NCBI GenBank assembly: GCA_964589725.1
Contig: CAZPUJ010000380.1
Coordinates: forward strand, 1 to 24,512
From: CAYSHJ01 sp964589725
GTDB taxonomy: Bacteria; Planctomycetota; Planctomycetia; Planctomycetales; Planctomycetaceae
Length of the DNA: 24,512 nucleotides
Direction: 5' to 3'
Below are positions 13,997 through 22,965 of the stretch, piece after piece. The translations under genes were made by a program, and so were the position numbers. A model generated the notes under the pieces. That model was not told where the DNA came from. It worked only from the letters and a program-made list of their open reading frames with translations, and ran no database searches. Within the stretch, counting starts at the first letter, position 1. Each line of letters opens with the position of its first letter.

Positions 13997-14024
13997 CGAA
14001 ATACCCAATGACGAAAGAATGACG
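13985..14024. repeat. AATGACGAA-type short direct repeat
   Basis: Four degenerate copies of AATGAYGAA at the lutA-gltX junction (starts near 13985, 13992, 14008 and 14018). The reverse strand reads SFVIGYFVIHHSS, a pattern I know from planctomycete interspersed repeats. It contains the lutA stop and the region where a gltX ribosome site would lie. Confidence 0.65.
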
Positions 14025-15587
14025 ATGCCCACCGTTCGCACTCGCTTCGCTCCCAGTCCGACCGGCTACATGCACATCGGCGGCATGCGGACCGCGTTGT
14101 TCAATTGGTTGTGGGCTCGGCACAACGGCGGAAAGTTCATCCTACGGATCGACGACACCGACCAGGAGCGGAACATCAACGAGGCGTTGGGACCGATCCT
14201 GCAAGCGTTCAAGTGGCTGGGGCTGACGTGGGACGAGGGTCCGGAAGTCGGCGGGCCATACGCTCCCTATTTTCAGTCGCAGCGTGGCGAACTGTATCGT
14301 GCTGCCGCCGAACGGCTATTGCGCGAGGGCAAGGCGTATCGCTGTTTCGAGACGAAAGAGCAAATCGACCAAGACCGCAAACAGGCTGAGTCCGAGAAGC
14401 GCACGTATCTCAACATTCGGCGATCTCTCGAACTGATCGAGTCGCAGATCCAGCAATTCGTCACCGAGGGCCGGCCGCACGTCATTCGCTTCCTCGTGCC
14501 GCGCGATCAGACGATCGTCATCGAAGATCACATCCGTGGCAAAGTCGCCTGGGATGCCGGATTGATTGCAGACCCGATCATCATGCGCTCCGATGGTTCG
14601 CCGCTGTACAACTTCGCGACCGTTGTCGATGACGCTCAAATGCGAATCACGCACGTGATCCGTGCGGAAGAACATCTCACGAACACGGCGATTCAAGCAA
14701 TGTTGCATCATGCGCTCGGAAACACGCTGCCGGAGTTCGCTCACATTCCGTACGTCGCCGCGCCGGGGTCAAAGGAGAAACTCAGCAAGCGCAAGCTCGC
14801 ACAATACCGCAACAATGCGGCGTTCAAACGGCTCTGCGACAAGGGAGACTCGGTCTTTCCACAGATCGGCCTCGCGGGTCAGCACGGCCTCGACCCGGTG
14901 ATGGTCGAGTACTACGAGAAAATCGGCTTCTTGCCGGCGGGCGTGCTGAACGGATTGCTGCGACTCGGCTGGTCGCTGGACGACAAATCGGAAATCTTTT
15001 CGCTCGACGATGCCATCAAGCTCTTCACGCTCGACCGAGTCGTGAAAGCTCCGGCCGGCTTCGATCCCGACAAGCTGTTGTCGTACCAGCAGCACTGGAT
15101 GAGCCAGTTGTCGATCGAGGAAAAAGTCTCCGGCTGTTTGCCGTACTTGGAACGCGCCGGCCTCGTCGCTTCGCCAACGTTGCAGGAGACGCGCGAGTTC
15201 GTCGCTCGGCTGGTCGTAGCGCTGGGGGATCGGCTGAAGCTGTTCAGCGACATCCTCGACGTGCCTTACTTCTTTCGTGAAGAGGTCACGTACGACGAAA
15301 AGGAATTCGGTAAGCGCGTTCGAAAGGACGGGGTACCCGCGTTGTTGTCGGGCTACCAAACGCGGATCGAACAGCTCCCGACTTGGACAGCAGAAAACCT
15401 GGAAGCCACGCTGAAAGCCTTTTGCGAAGAGCAAGGCCAATCGCCGGGGACGTTGATTCACGCCTTACGGATCAGCACGACCGGCGTCGCCATCGGCCCG
15501 GGCGTTTATGACTGCCTGTTGCTTGTCGGCCGAGACCGCTCGCTGCGACGGATCGAGCAAGCGGCGAAACGAGTGCAGGGTGAGTGA
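14025..15587 (+). CDS. gltX: Glutamyl-tRNA synthetase
   Basis: Class-I synthetase of 520 residues that charges tRNA with glutamate. The catalytic domain starts RFAPSPTGYMHIGG, with the HIGH-equivalent HIGG at 17-20, and carries KLSKR at 252-256 in place of KMSKS. After it comes a segment (about 257-300) that is longer than in standard GluRS and leads into FLPAGVLNGLLRLGWSLDD, then the helical anticodon-binding half. ATG 14025 gives the standard start. Upstream in-frame ATGs (13971, 14019) lie in lutA or in the repeat; no strong ribosome site is seen, and translation may be coupled to lutA. Confidence 0.94.
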   Translation: MPTVRTRFAPSPTGYMHIGGMRTALFNWLWARHNGGKFILRIDDTDQERNINEALGPILQAFKWLGLTWDEGPEVGGPYAPYFQSQRGELYRAAAERLLREGKAYRCFETKEQIDQDRKQAESEKRTYLNIRRSLELIESQIQQFVTEGRPHVIRFLVPRDQTIVIEDHIRGKVAWDAGLIADPIIMRSDGSPLYNFATVVDDAQMRITHVIRAEEHLTNTAIQAMLHHALGNTLPEFAHIPYVAAPGSKEKLSKRKLAQYRNNAAFKRLCDKGDSVFPQIGLAGQHGLDPVMVEYYEKIGFLPAGVLNGLLRLGWSLDDKSEIFSLDDAIKLFTLDRVVKAPAGFDPDKLLSYQQHWMSQLSIEEKVSGCLPYLERAGLVASPTLQETREFVARLVVALGDRLKLFSDILDVPYFFREEVTYDEKEFGKRVRKDGVPALLSGYQTRIEQLPTWTAENLEATLKAFCEEQGQSPGTLIHALRISTTGVAIGPGVYDCLLLVGRDRSLRRIEQAAKRVQGE

Positions 15588-15956
15588 GCGACCAAGCTGG
15601 CCTTGCTGAGGTCGCCAGCATTCCGAGGTGACGCCAACCGGCTCACTGAATTCTTGCGAATTCAGCTACAGAGCGTTGCGATCAAGCACCGCCGATTGTT
15701 TTTTCGGATATGCGGCCTCGGATCGGCGTTCGGAGTGCGTGGGAACGATCTCTGATGGGCTGCTACTTTCAACGTTGGGCGCTCAGCCTGCGATCCTCGG
15801 TCAAGCTAGGCAAACTGAAGCAAGCGATTCTGATTTATTGGTTCTCGCAACCGGAAGGGTTCCTCGGAGGGTTCTTTGACCTTTGCGCCGATCAACTCAA
15901 GGAGTCCATATCGGCTGGTGGAATTGGACAGAGAATCTGAATGTGGAGATCGGGTG
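15588..15956. other. Intergenic region downstream of gltX
   Basis: A 369-bp gap. It contains a perfect 8-bp hairpin, CTGAATTC-TTGC-GAATTCAG (15646-15665), without a T-tract behind it, which might still be a weak gltX terminator. A short frame at 15710-15940 has no ribosome site or recognisable features and is not called. No promoter for the 15957 gene is convincing. Confidence 0.45.
15646..15665. repeat. Perfect hairpin after gltX
   Basis: Eight-base arms, four-base loop, about 60 bp after the gltX stop. No run of T follows, so a terminator role is uncertain. Confidence 0.5.
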
Positions 15957-16637
15957 ATGCGACAACATTGGACGTTGCTTGCGCTGGCCGGTTTGCTTGG
16001 TGCAACGCACGTCGGCGCGGGTGAGAGACTTCGGTTGAAGGCCAAGCTCTGGACCGGCGCTCCACCGTGTGTCAATTACCGACGCGATGATGTGTTGTCG
16101 CGCGGAGCCTATATGGCCATGCTCGAAAAGGAAGAATGCGTCAACGAATTGGACTTCTTTAGGAGGACGGACGCAACGCCCCCCCAGCCTACTCAAACTC
16201 CGTGCGTCATTCATCGAAAGGTCTTCCATTCGGCGTTGCGCAATGTATCCACGACGCAAGAGGATCCATCACTGACCGCTGCCCCCGTCCGCCTGGACGA
16301 GATCCGACTCGCCGCGTATTCGACCGGTGAAATGTCCTTTACGGGACGACTCAAAGGGTTGCCATCTCACCTGCGGACGAATGGTGCGCCGCCGGAACGG
16401 ACTGATGGTTGTCGTGTGACGATCCGCGTGCGTGGCTTTAGTTCAACGGAGGCCGCATCGCTAGCGGTAGCACCCAATGGGCCGGCACTCTTTGAATGTT
16501 CGCAATCGTTCTGGATGTCAAAAGAGGATAACCGCGTAGTCTCGCTGGTATGTCCCGGAGAATCACGCCTTTGCGGGTATGACTACCAGGAACTGACCCA
16601 TCTCCAGGTTGAGCTGGAGACTCGGCGCAACCGATAA
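15957..16637 (+). CDS. Exported protein of unknown function, 226 residues
   Basis: I do not recognise the family. ATG 15957 is preceded by GGAG at eight bases and begins a classical signal peptide (MRQHWTLLALAGLLGATHVGAG, cleavage near 22). The frame is open upstream but that part has no ribosome site. The mature protein is mixed, with several beta-like stretches (CRVTIRVRGFSS, RVVSLVCPGES, HLQVELETRR) and seven cysteines, suggesting disulfides in the periplasm. It is the first of three same-strand genes for exported proteins (next gene 80 bp on), so it may act with the 1759-residue protein. Confidence 0.72.
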   Translation: MRQHWTLLALAGLLGATHVGAGERLRLKAKLWTGAPPCVNYRRDDVLSRGAYMAMLEKEECVNELDFFRRTDATPPQPTQTPCVIHRKVFHSALRNVSTTQEDPSLTAAPVRLDEIRLAAYSTGEMSFTGRLKGLPSHLRTNGAPPERTDGCRVTIRVRGFSSTEAASLAVAPNGPALFECSQSFWMSKEDNRVVSLVCPGESRLCGYDYQELTHLQVELETRRNR

Positions 16638-16717
16638 AGTCCCCTATCGGGAATCTCACCTGAACATCGGGTTCAGCCTGAAGGCATCCCGGCCACTGAA
16701 AGCCAGGGAGGGCTGCC

Positions 16718-17515
16718 ATGAAGAGATTCTGGCACTGGCGGGCGTGGGGTATCCGCACGTTTGTCGGGTTGCTGTTGTGGGGCGGTGTAGCGGTCTCGGC
16801 GGCCGAACCGAAGGTGGCCGGGTTTGACGAGCTGGTCGTTTACAAACCGGGCACCATGGATCGGGACGTTCCCGGAATCGACCTCGTCTGCGACCCAGAG
16901 TGCGGTTGGCAGGCCGACATCCAACCCACCCTGCATGTTCACCGTTACTACTACAACGGTGACAAGGAATTCCAGGGTCCGCTGCTTCAAGGAGGTCCGA
17001 CGATCGTCTCGGCCTGCCATCCCAAAACGGGCAAGCGACTGTACGCGCAGGTCAATCTGCCTTCCGGCGCCCCGATCATTGCCTACAACGAGCACACCAT
17101 CACCTACGTCTACCCAAACCGACGCGTCGTGCTAACCTTCAAAATCAACGATGGCTGTGAAGAAGTCGTGATGACCTATAAGCCCGGCAAGGGCCTTTCG
17201 CGAGTCCATCGCGACCACACATCAAAACTGGTCACGCAACACCAGCAATTCAGCGACCGCTTCCCGCTCACACGAACTGTCAAAGACGCCGCGCAGTCTG
17301 TCGGTACAACCATCAAGGGAGCCGCTGGCACCGCAACCGATGCCACCTCCACCGCAGTCACTCGGTTAAAAGACGGCTTCAGCGCTCTGCCCGGCATCAA
17401 TCAACTCCAGGGAATCGGCGAAGAAGTCAAGAGCATCGGCAATACTGAGGCGCTCAAACAAGCCGCCGAAAGAGCCAAGGCAGGGGCACCGGAGTTTGAG
17501 AAGACGATTCGCTAA
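16718..17515 (+). CDS. Exported protein of unknown function, 265 residues
   Basis: Unrecognised family. A strong ribosome site (AGGGAGGG) lies before ATG 16718. A signal peptide ends near SAA/EP (about 29). The first half is beta-rich with a Tyr-rich stretch (HVHRYYYNGDKEFQGP) and paired cysteines (LVCDPECGW, SACHPKTG). From about 185 onward the sequence becomes Ala/Thr/Gly-rich and helical (TVKDAAQSVGTTIKG, GTATDATSTAVTRLKDG, EALKQAAERAKAGAPEFEK), like an amphipathic or surface-binding helix. It ends 49 bp before the ATG of the giant protein and is probably in the same operon. Confidence 0.78.
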   Translation: MKRFWHWRAWGIRTFVGLLLWGGVAVSAAEPKVAGFDELVVYKPGTMDRDVPGIDLVCDPECGWQADIQPTLHVHRYYYNGDKEFQGPLLQGGPTIVSACHPKTGKRLYAQVNLPSGAPIIAYNEHTITYVYPNRRVVLTFKINDGCEEVVMTYKPGKGLSRVHRDHTSKLVTQHQQFSDRFPLTRTVKDAAQSVGTTIKGAAGTATDATSTAVTRLKDGFSALPGINQLQGIGEEVKSIGNTEALKQAAERAKAGAPEFEKTIR

Positions 17516-17564
17516 TCGACGTCATCGTCGCGCGCATCACATCGGATCACGGAGGATCCACATC

Positions 17565-20500
17565 ATGCACAATCTGAAGACAGTCGCCGCCGCATCGGCC
17601 CTATTGGGCGGCGTCGCGATATTTGTCCTGGACACCTCAAGGTCTCCACAGGTCGCACGCGTGCAAGTCTCCGATGCGCCCGCGCGGTTTCCATCCGTCA
17701 ACGCGATGCCGATCTCGAAGCGTCACCTCACTGAGAGTTCAACGGCTGATGAAACCGAGCTCATCGCGTACACCCTGGCACCCAGACTTCTCGCCGCGTC
17801 AACCGCTCTGCAGTTGCCGGCGCCCAATCCGGGAACAGCCGCTGAAAAACCGAAGATCATCGGCATTCACGCCGACGATCCTGCAACGTCCGCCAACCTG
17901 ATCGACAACGCCAACCCGCGTACCAACAAGTCCAAAGTCTTCGTAAAAGTCGAATTCCCCGGGATCGACGGTCAGGTTCCTAAGGGCGCGCTGACGATCC
18001 GCATCGGCAAGAATGGCTCCGACCGCGAGGCGCGCATTCCGATCAAGGACAGGTCGAAGAAGACCCAACTCCTGCCGTTCGATGTGGCCGTGCTGGAAAT
18101 GAAACAAGCGGAAGACGTCGTCGCCTTGTGGGATCCTGATGAAGAAGGCCCCGGTCAACAGATCTCGCTCCCCAGCGACCCGCTCAAGCTGTGGGTCGAC
18201 AATGTGCCGCCCCGTATCTTGTCGGTCCAAACGGTCGGCGAGACGGGAGGCGTCGCGGTACTTGAAATTCAGTTCGCCAACAATGATCTCAAAAAAGAAT
18301 CGCTCACAGTCGCACCGCCACCAGACGGGAACTTCCTCATTCATCGCACCGGCGGCCAGCACGAGTTCGCGACCGCGCATACGAGCTTCTCGATTTTGGA
18401 TCGCCCCGACGACAACTTCGTCGTGCGGCTCAATCTCGGTTCGCTGATCACCGACCTGTACCAAATCGAAGTGAAAGCCAGAGTCACCGATCAGCACGGC
18501 AACGCGCTGGCCGAGCCTCGCAAATTCACCTTCAACTCGCTGCCGCAAACGGCGAACGGACCGCACGTCCCGTTTCCCGAATTCGTCCACCGCAAGGAAC
18601 GGCAACCGCAAGACCTGTTCAATCCGGGAGACAAGGTCGAGACGCGCGTGGCGCGGCTGTACTACATTCGCGACGCACACCGAGTCGCTCAGATCATCAA
18701 TCGCAACGTGAAGTCGTTCAACCAATCCGGAGTTGACCGCGCCAAGTTGACCGCCAAAGCCGCCCGGGAATCCGCCGAGCAAGCCGCTCGAGATCGGCAG
18801 ACCAAAGAACGTGACGCCATTCGGGCTGCCGAAGCCGGCCGCCAACTCGAACAAGAGCTGGCGGGTGCTCGGCAGGAACTCGAACAAATGCGGGCGGTGA
18901 TGTCGCAACGGGCCTTGAACACCAACCAGGGACAACAAAAGGAAAAAGACGTCACCGTCGCCGCCAACGAACGAATTGTCGCCGACAAGACAGCCGAAGT
19001 GGACGCACTGCAAAAGAGTCTCAAGGCGCTCGTCTCGCAGATCGCACCGCAACAACAGATCTCCGAAGACATGGAATTGGAAATTCAGGATTTGCAGTAC
19101 AAGATCGATCATCCCACGACTGGCATGACTGACGCAGCAAAGAACGAAGTCGCCCAAGCGATGAAAGTTGCCCAGGACAAGAAGGCGATCGCAGATGCCA
19201 AGCTCGTGACGTTGAAGGCCCGCAAGGACGCCCTTACGACGCAAGTGACCACTGCGCGGACAGCGCTGCAAGCTGCTCAAACCGCGCTCGCGCAAGCGGA
19301 ACAACTAAATCCGCTCAACCTGACAGCCAACCCGACCGAACCCCTGTTGGCGGCGGTTCGCACCAAAGCGTCGAAAGTGGCTGAATTGGAACGTGCCGTC
19401 GCCGACAAGCGGCAGATTGAAAATGACAAACGTGAAAAAACCGAGCAAGCCCAAGAACTGGAAGACCGCGCACGCGAAAATCAATTTCGCGCGGAGGTCG
19501 CTGCCAGCATCGAAGACCCGGATACCTACGTCCCCGGTGATGTGAAATCAGAAGACCCCGTCACGCAGGTCTCGGTCAGCGTCATCGGCGAGGGCCTGCT
19601 GCAACTGCGTGGCCCGATTCGCGGCATCAACAAGATCCGCACGATGATCAACCAGATTGACGCTCCGCTGGGGCAAGTCAAAGTCGGCATCTTCACCGTC
19701 CAGGTGAACGGCGAGCACGGTAATCGGATGGAGAAGGTCGCGACTCGGATCGAAGGACACATCGACCTGTCTCGGTTTTTAACGAACCAGTCGCTCGGCT
19801 ATCTGCGCCGCGCCATTCAAGAGGTCGCCGGAGCCGTTGTCGCCAACGTCGATGCTCAGTTCCCCGACCAACATCGTCAGATCGACCGTGATCGCAAATA
19901 CCTCTACGCCTTCTTCGGCCGCGCCTTCATCGACGAACTCTACGAGATGGATAGCGAGTTCCTGCGCACCGAGAACAAACTGCTGTCACTGCACGGCATG
20001 GACACAGTCAGCCAGTCGCAAGCCTGCTTCATCATGGCCCTGTCAAAGAACGACATCCGCCAGCAGATCCTTGACCGCTTTCGCTGCCTGATCGAATGCG
20101 ACCTGCCGCAAGCCGAATGGGACTATCGCAAGACCAGCAGCCTGCTTCCCTGTAAGCTCAACTCACAAAAAGAAGTCTGTCGCAACGCCTTCGAAAAATA
20201 CAAATTCCGCAATGTGCATGGTTTCTTCGAAGCTTCGGTCTACGGCTCGGACACGATGACCCCCATGCAGCGTGAATTCATCCGGCTGGCCCAAATCTTC
20301 AAATCGCAATTGGTCGCAGAAGTGGAGCTCAAGCAACGAGTGATCGAGCGTGGCTTGATCGAGGACGCCAGTAATTCGGATCAAGAGAAGGCACGAATGC
20401 TGGACGGCGTGCATTCGAAGGCGTTGCAACAAGTCCAAAGAGAGTTTGAAAACTTTGTGGAAAACAGCGGGCGAGACGTAACTGAATTGGTCGGCAAGTT

Positions 20501-22844
20501 GCAGTTGGATTTGAACATCGAAAAGAAAAACGCCAAACACTCGACAAAACAGGCGGAGAAACTACTCGCGAAACTTCGCGCCTCATGTCGAGTTCTGCCT
20601 GAATTGCTCAACGATGCGTCCATTGACAAAGAACAACGAACTCTCCGATTCGGATCGGCAAGTCCTAAAGAATCCGACGTGGCGGAACTGCTCAGTCAGA
20701 TGGAATTGTTTGTCAAAGAGGCCGAAGGTTCAAAGTTGCTACGGCCGAAAACCGTTCGTGCGATTCAGCGGAGCTGGAATCATCTGCTCTTTTACGCAGA
20801 CCAGAAAAACCAACAAGGAATCTTGAATGTCGTCGAAGCCGCGGTTGGCGGACCTTGGAAGGGATCCGATGGAGATCGAGCTGACCCCATTATTCCCATG
20901 ATCGAGGAGGACTTGGAGCTCGCCGACGCCATCTTGAGCAACCTATACGATTTCGGGGAAACGCTCAGTGATCCAAGAAAGGGCCGAGCGCAGAAGGACG
21001 CGGCGTGGGAAGTCTTGAAAGTGAAATTGGATGACTACCTAGAGCCCGTCCCTTTTCACCAAGACATTTACAAAGGAGCTGGCGGTGCGATTCGAAAACT
21101 GAGGAGATCTGACATCAGAATCCAACAAGCCGAAGCGGTTGCGAACCGGGTCCGTCGCGATATTGACCACCGCAAGCTGCTCGAATTCCTGATCGACGAG
21201 CAGGACGAGAAATATATCGAATTGGTCGAGGGGACTCGCTCGCACATCGCGCAGATCGACAACTATCTCAAACGGCTGGCGATCGCGTTGGAAGATGATT
21301 TCAAGGTGCAGTTCTACGATCCGGCCTTTGTAGGGATCCGGGCGGCGTCGCGAGAGTGGGATGTCAATCTCGGGCAGGTCGAGAGGACGACGATCCTGAC
21401 CAACAACCGGCAGTTCGCGAAGGTCAGTCCTCAAGCCACGATGGAGTTCGATCTGCCGAAACGCGCCACCATGATCGTCGAGGGCATGAACGATGCGCGG
21501 GCACTGGTTCAAGAGTACGGAACCTTGCTGCAGGACCCGACGTTTCTGAGTCTTGCCGGGATGATGAGCGGCGCACCGGTGTCTGCAGTCACGGGTGGGG
21601 CCGGGGCACTAGTGCCGGGCTTACCCAATCAAGGGCTGCGAACGGCCAGCGTGCGCAGCGTGCTGCCGGGACAATCGACCGACACAGCCGAACAATTGAT
21701 GGCGCAGACCAGCGGCCCCGATCGGAAGTTCGGAGCCGCACTGGAAGGGCTCATTCCCGACCCGGCGGTCTACAAATTTGAGACCGGAACCGGCTTCGAG
21801 ATTCGGCCGGTGATCCAGCCGGATGGGCACTCGGTGATTTACGACTTCGACTACATGTACACGACGAATGTTCGCGAGCCGGTGCGGCCGGACGAAAAGC
21901 ATCTGGGCCGCGTTAAACGGCACTTGATTCACACGCAAGTGCAGACCTCCAGCTTCGAGTTGCGGGAAATCAGCCGCTACCAAGTCGCACTCAAGGCGTC
22001 GCGCACCTGTCGCGGTGTACCGCTTCTGGAAGACATTCCCGGAGCCGGCGTCCTGTTCCAGCCGTTGCCCAGTGACGAATCGTCGCTGCAACAGAACATC
22101 ATTCTTGGTCAAAGCACCGTCTACCCGACGTTGTTCGACCTGATGGGCCTGCGCTGGTCGAAGTACGTCGCCGACCTAGATCACATCGCTCTTCGCGACT
22201 TGGAGCACGTGGTTCGCGGCCGAGAACAGGCCATTCACGACTTCACATTCGATGAAGCCTCGAATCGAGTCGATGAGTTCCTCGACATCAGAAATAAACA
22301 ACCGGACCACGTGCGGAAAGACTTCTACCATCAACAACGGCGTCAGTCCCCGTACCATCCCGGTGGTTTCCACCACCGACCTGATAAAGGGGAAGAAGAC
22401 ATCACCGACCCCCACAACCGCAACTTCACCATCCCCGACCGCCGGCCGGAGGAAAATCGCGCACCTGCTTACGACGCATTGCGGCGCAATCCCATCGACA
22501 GCGAACTGCGCCAGATTCCAACTCCTGGCGGACAACCTGCAGACATCGACTTGCGGCTCATGCCCCCCGAGGACGTTCCGCTCCAGGAGTCCTCGTCCCG
22601 CTCCGACCGTGGCGAGTCCGCTCCGCCAGCCTCCAAGAAAACATCGCAGTTCTTCCAGAAATCCAATTCGTCAACGGCGACCATCCAACCGGCCAGCTAC
22701 GAACAACAGCCCCAGGCACCGAAAGTGATCGACGACGTGGCGGGACGAGCACATCCCGCAGCCCCTGCCATTGAAGCGAGGCCGCCGACAGCACCGAAGA
22801 AAAAGTCCTGGGTCGGCAACCTCAAGCCCCTCTTCACGAAATAA
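17565..22844 (+). CDS. Giant secretin-like envelope protein, 1759 residues
   Basis: GGAGG lies nine bases before ATG 17565; the frame opens earlier but overlaps the previous gene. Layout: N-terminal hydrophobic signal or anchor (7-22); two beta-rich, Ig-like regions (about 97-210 and 215-326); a long Gln/Glu/Ala-rich coiled coil (about 369-650); a secretin N-domain-like segment (about 665-716: LQLRGPIRGINKIRTMINQI, DAPLGQVKVGIFTVQV); a mainly helical insertion (about 716-1243); a beta region with a Gly/Ala-rich stretch near 1335-1352; a secretin C-domain-like segment (about 1402-1532) with VPLLEDIPGAGVLF at 1485-1498; and a Pro/His-rich disordered tail (1588-1759). Secretins are outer-membrane pores of type II/III secretion and type IV pili. 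Secretin kinship is my reading of motifs, not a search result. Third gene of an exported-protein operon. Confidence 0.85.
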   Translation: MHNLKTVAAASALLGGVAIFVLDTSRSPQVARVQVSDAPARFPSVNAMPISKRHLTESSTADETELIAYTLAPRLLAASTALQLPAPNPGTAAEKPKIIGIHADDPATSANLIDNANPRTNKSKVFVKVEFPGIDGQVPKGALTIRIGKNGSDREARIPIKDRSKKTQLLPFDVAVLEMKQAEDVVALWDPDEEGPGQQISLPSDPLKLWVDNVPPRILSVQTVGETGGVAVLEIQFANNDLKKESLTVAPPPDGNFLIHRTGGQHEFATAHTSFSILDRPDDNFVVRLNLGSLITDLYQIEVKARVTDQHGNALAEPRKFTFNSLPQTANGPHVPFPEFVHRKERQPQDLFNPGDKVETRVARLYYIRDAHRVAQIINRNVKSFNQSGVDRAKLTAKAARESAEQAARDRQTKERDAIRAAEAGRQLEQELAGARQELEQMRAVMSQRALNTNQGQQKEKDVTVAANERIVADKTAEVDALQKSLKALVSQIAPQQQISEDMELEIQDLQYKIDHPTTGMTDAAKNEVAQAMKVAQDKKAIADAKLVTLKARKDALTTQVTTARTALQAAQTALAQAEQLNPLNLTANPTEPLLAAVRTKASKVAELERAVADKRQIENDKREKTEQAQELEDRARENQFRAEVAASIEDPDTYVPGDVKSEDPVTQVSVSVIGEGLLQLRGPIRGINKIRTMINQIDAPLGQVKVGIFTVQVNGEHGNRMEKVATRIEGHIDLSRFLTNQSLGYLRRAIQEVAGAVVANVDAQFPDQHRQIDRDRKYLYAFFGRAFIDELYEMDSEFLRTENKLLSLHGMDTVSQSQACFIMALSKNDIRQQILDRFRCLIECDLPQAEWDYRKTSSLLPCKLNSQKEVCRNAFEKYKFRNVHGFFEASVYGSDTMTPMQREFIRLAQIFKSQLVAEVELKQRVIERGLIEDASNSDQEKARMLDGVHSKALQQVQREFENFVENSGRDVTELVGKLQLDLNIEKKNAKHSTKQAEKLLAKLRASCRVLPELLNDASIDKEQRTLRFGSASPKESDVAELLSQMELFVKEAEGSKLLRPKTVRAIQRSWNHLLFYADQKNQQGILNVVEAAVGGPWKGSDGDRADPIIPMIEEDLELADAILSNLYDFGETLSDPRKGRAQKDAAWEVLKVKLDDYLEPVPFHQDIYKGAGGAIRKLRRSDIRIQQAEAVANRVRRDIDHRKLLEFLIDEQDEKYIELVEGTRSHIAQIDNYLKRLAIALEDDFKVQFYDPAFVGIRAASREWDVNLGQVERTTILTNNRQFAKVSPQATMEFDLPKRATMIVEGMNDARALVQEYGTLLQDPTFLSLAGMMSGAPVSAVTGGAGALVPGLPNQGLRTASVRSVLPGQSTDTAEQLMAQTSGPDRKFGAALEGLIPDPAVYKFETGTGFEIRPVIQPDGHSVIYDFDYMYTTNVREPVRPDEKHLGRVKRHLIHTQVQTSSFELREISRYQVALKASRTCRGVPLLEDIPGAGVLFQPLPSDESSLQQNIILGQSTVYPTLFDLMGLRWSKYVADLDHIALRDLEHVVRGREQAIHDFTFDEASNRVDEFLDIRNKQPDHVRKDFYHQQRRQSPYHPGGFHHRPDKGEEDITDPHNRNFTIPDRRPEENRAPAYDALRRNPIDSELRQIPTPGGQPADIDLRLMPPEDVPLQESSSRSDRGESAPPASKKTSQFFQKSNSSTATIQPASYEQQPQAPKVIDDVAGRAHPAAPAIEARPPTAPKKKSWVGNLKPLFTK

Positions 22845-22898
22845 TCTCGCGCTTGCAGGACCACTGCCGAACCGTTGTGATCTCCACGTGCTGAAACC

Positions 22899-22935
22899 AG
22901 AAGCCAGGCCCGTTCAAACCCTCGGGGCTTCTTTC
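22899..22935 (+). terminator. Possible terminator after the giant gene
   Basis: Seven-base arms AGAAGCC (22899-22905) and GGCTTCT (22926-22932) with a 20-base loop, followed by TTC. The loop is long and the T-run short. Confidence 0.4.
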
Positions 22936-22965
22936 GCGATGTCTTGACGTTTTGAGGTCATCGTC

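Noticed and set aside
14769..15461. A 230-codon minus-strand frame inside gltX
   Set aside because: Shadow of a conserved synthetase, with no ribosome site or motif.
15710..15940. A 76-codon plus frame between gltX and the 15957 gene
   Set aside because: No Shine-Dalgarno, no recognisable sequence, and it sits in DNA without coding bias that I can see.
17799..19304. A 501-codon open frame on the minus strand opposite the giant gene
   Set aside because: It is antisense to a gene with a clear ribosome site and domain pattern. Its translation is rich in Arg, Leu and Gly with no motif, as expected for a shadow in GC-rich DNA.
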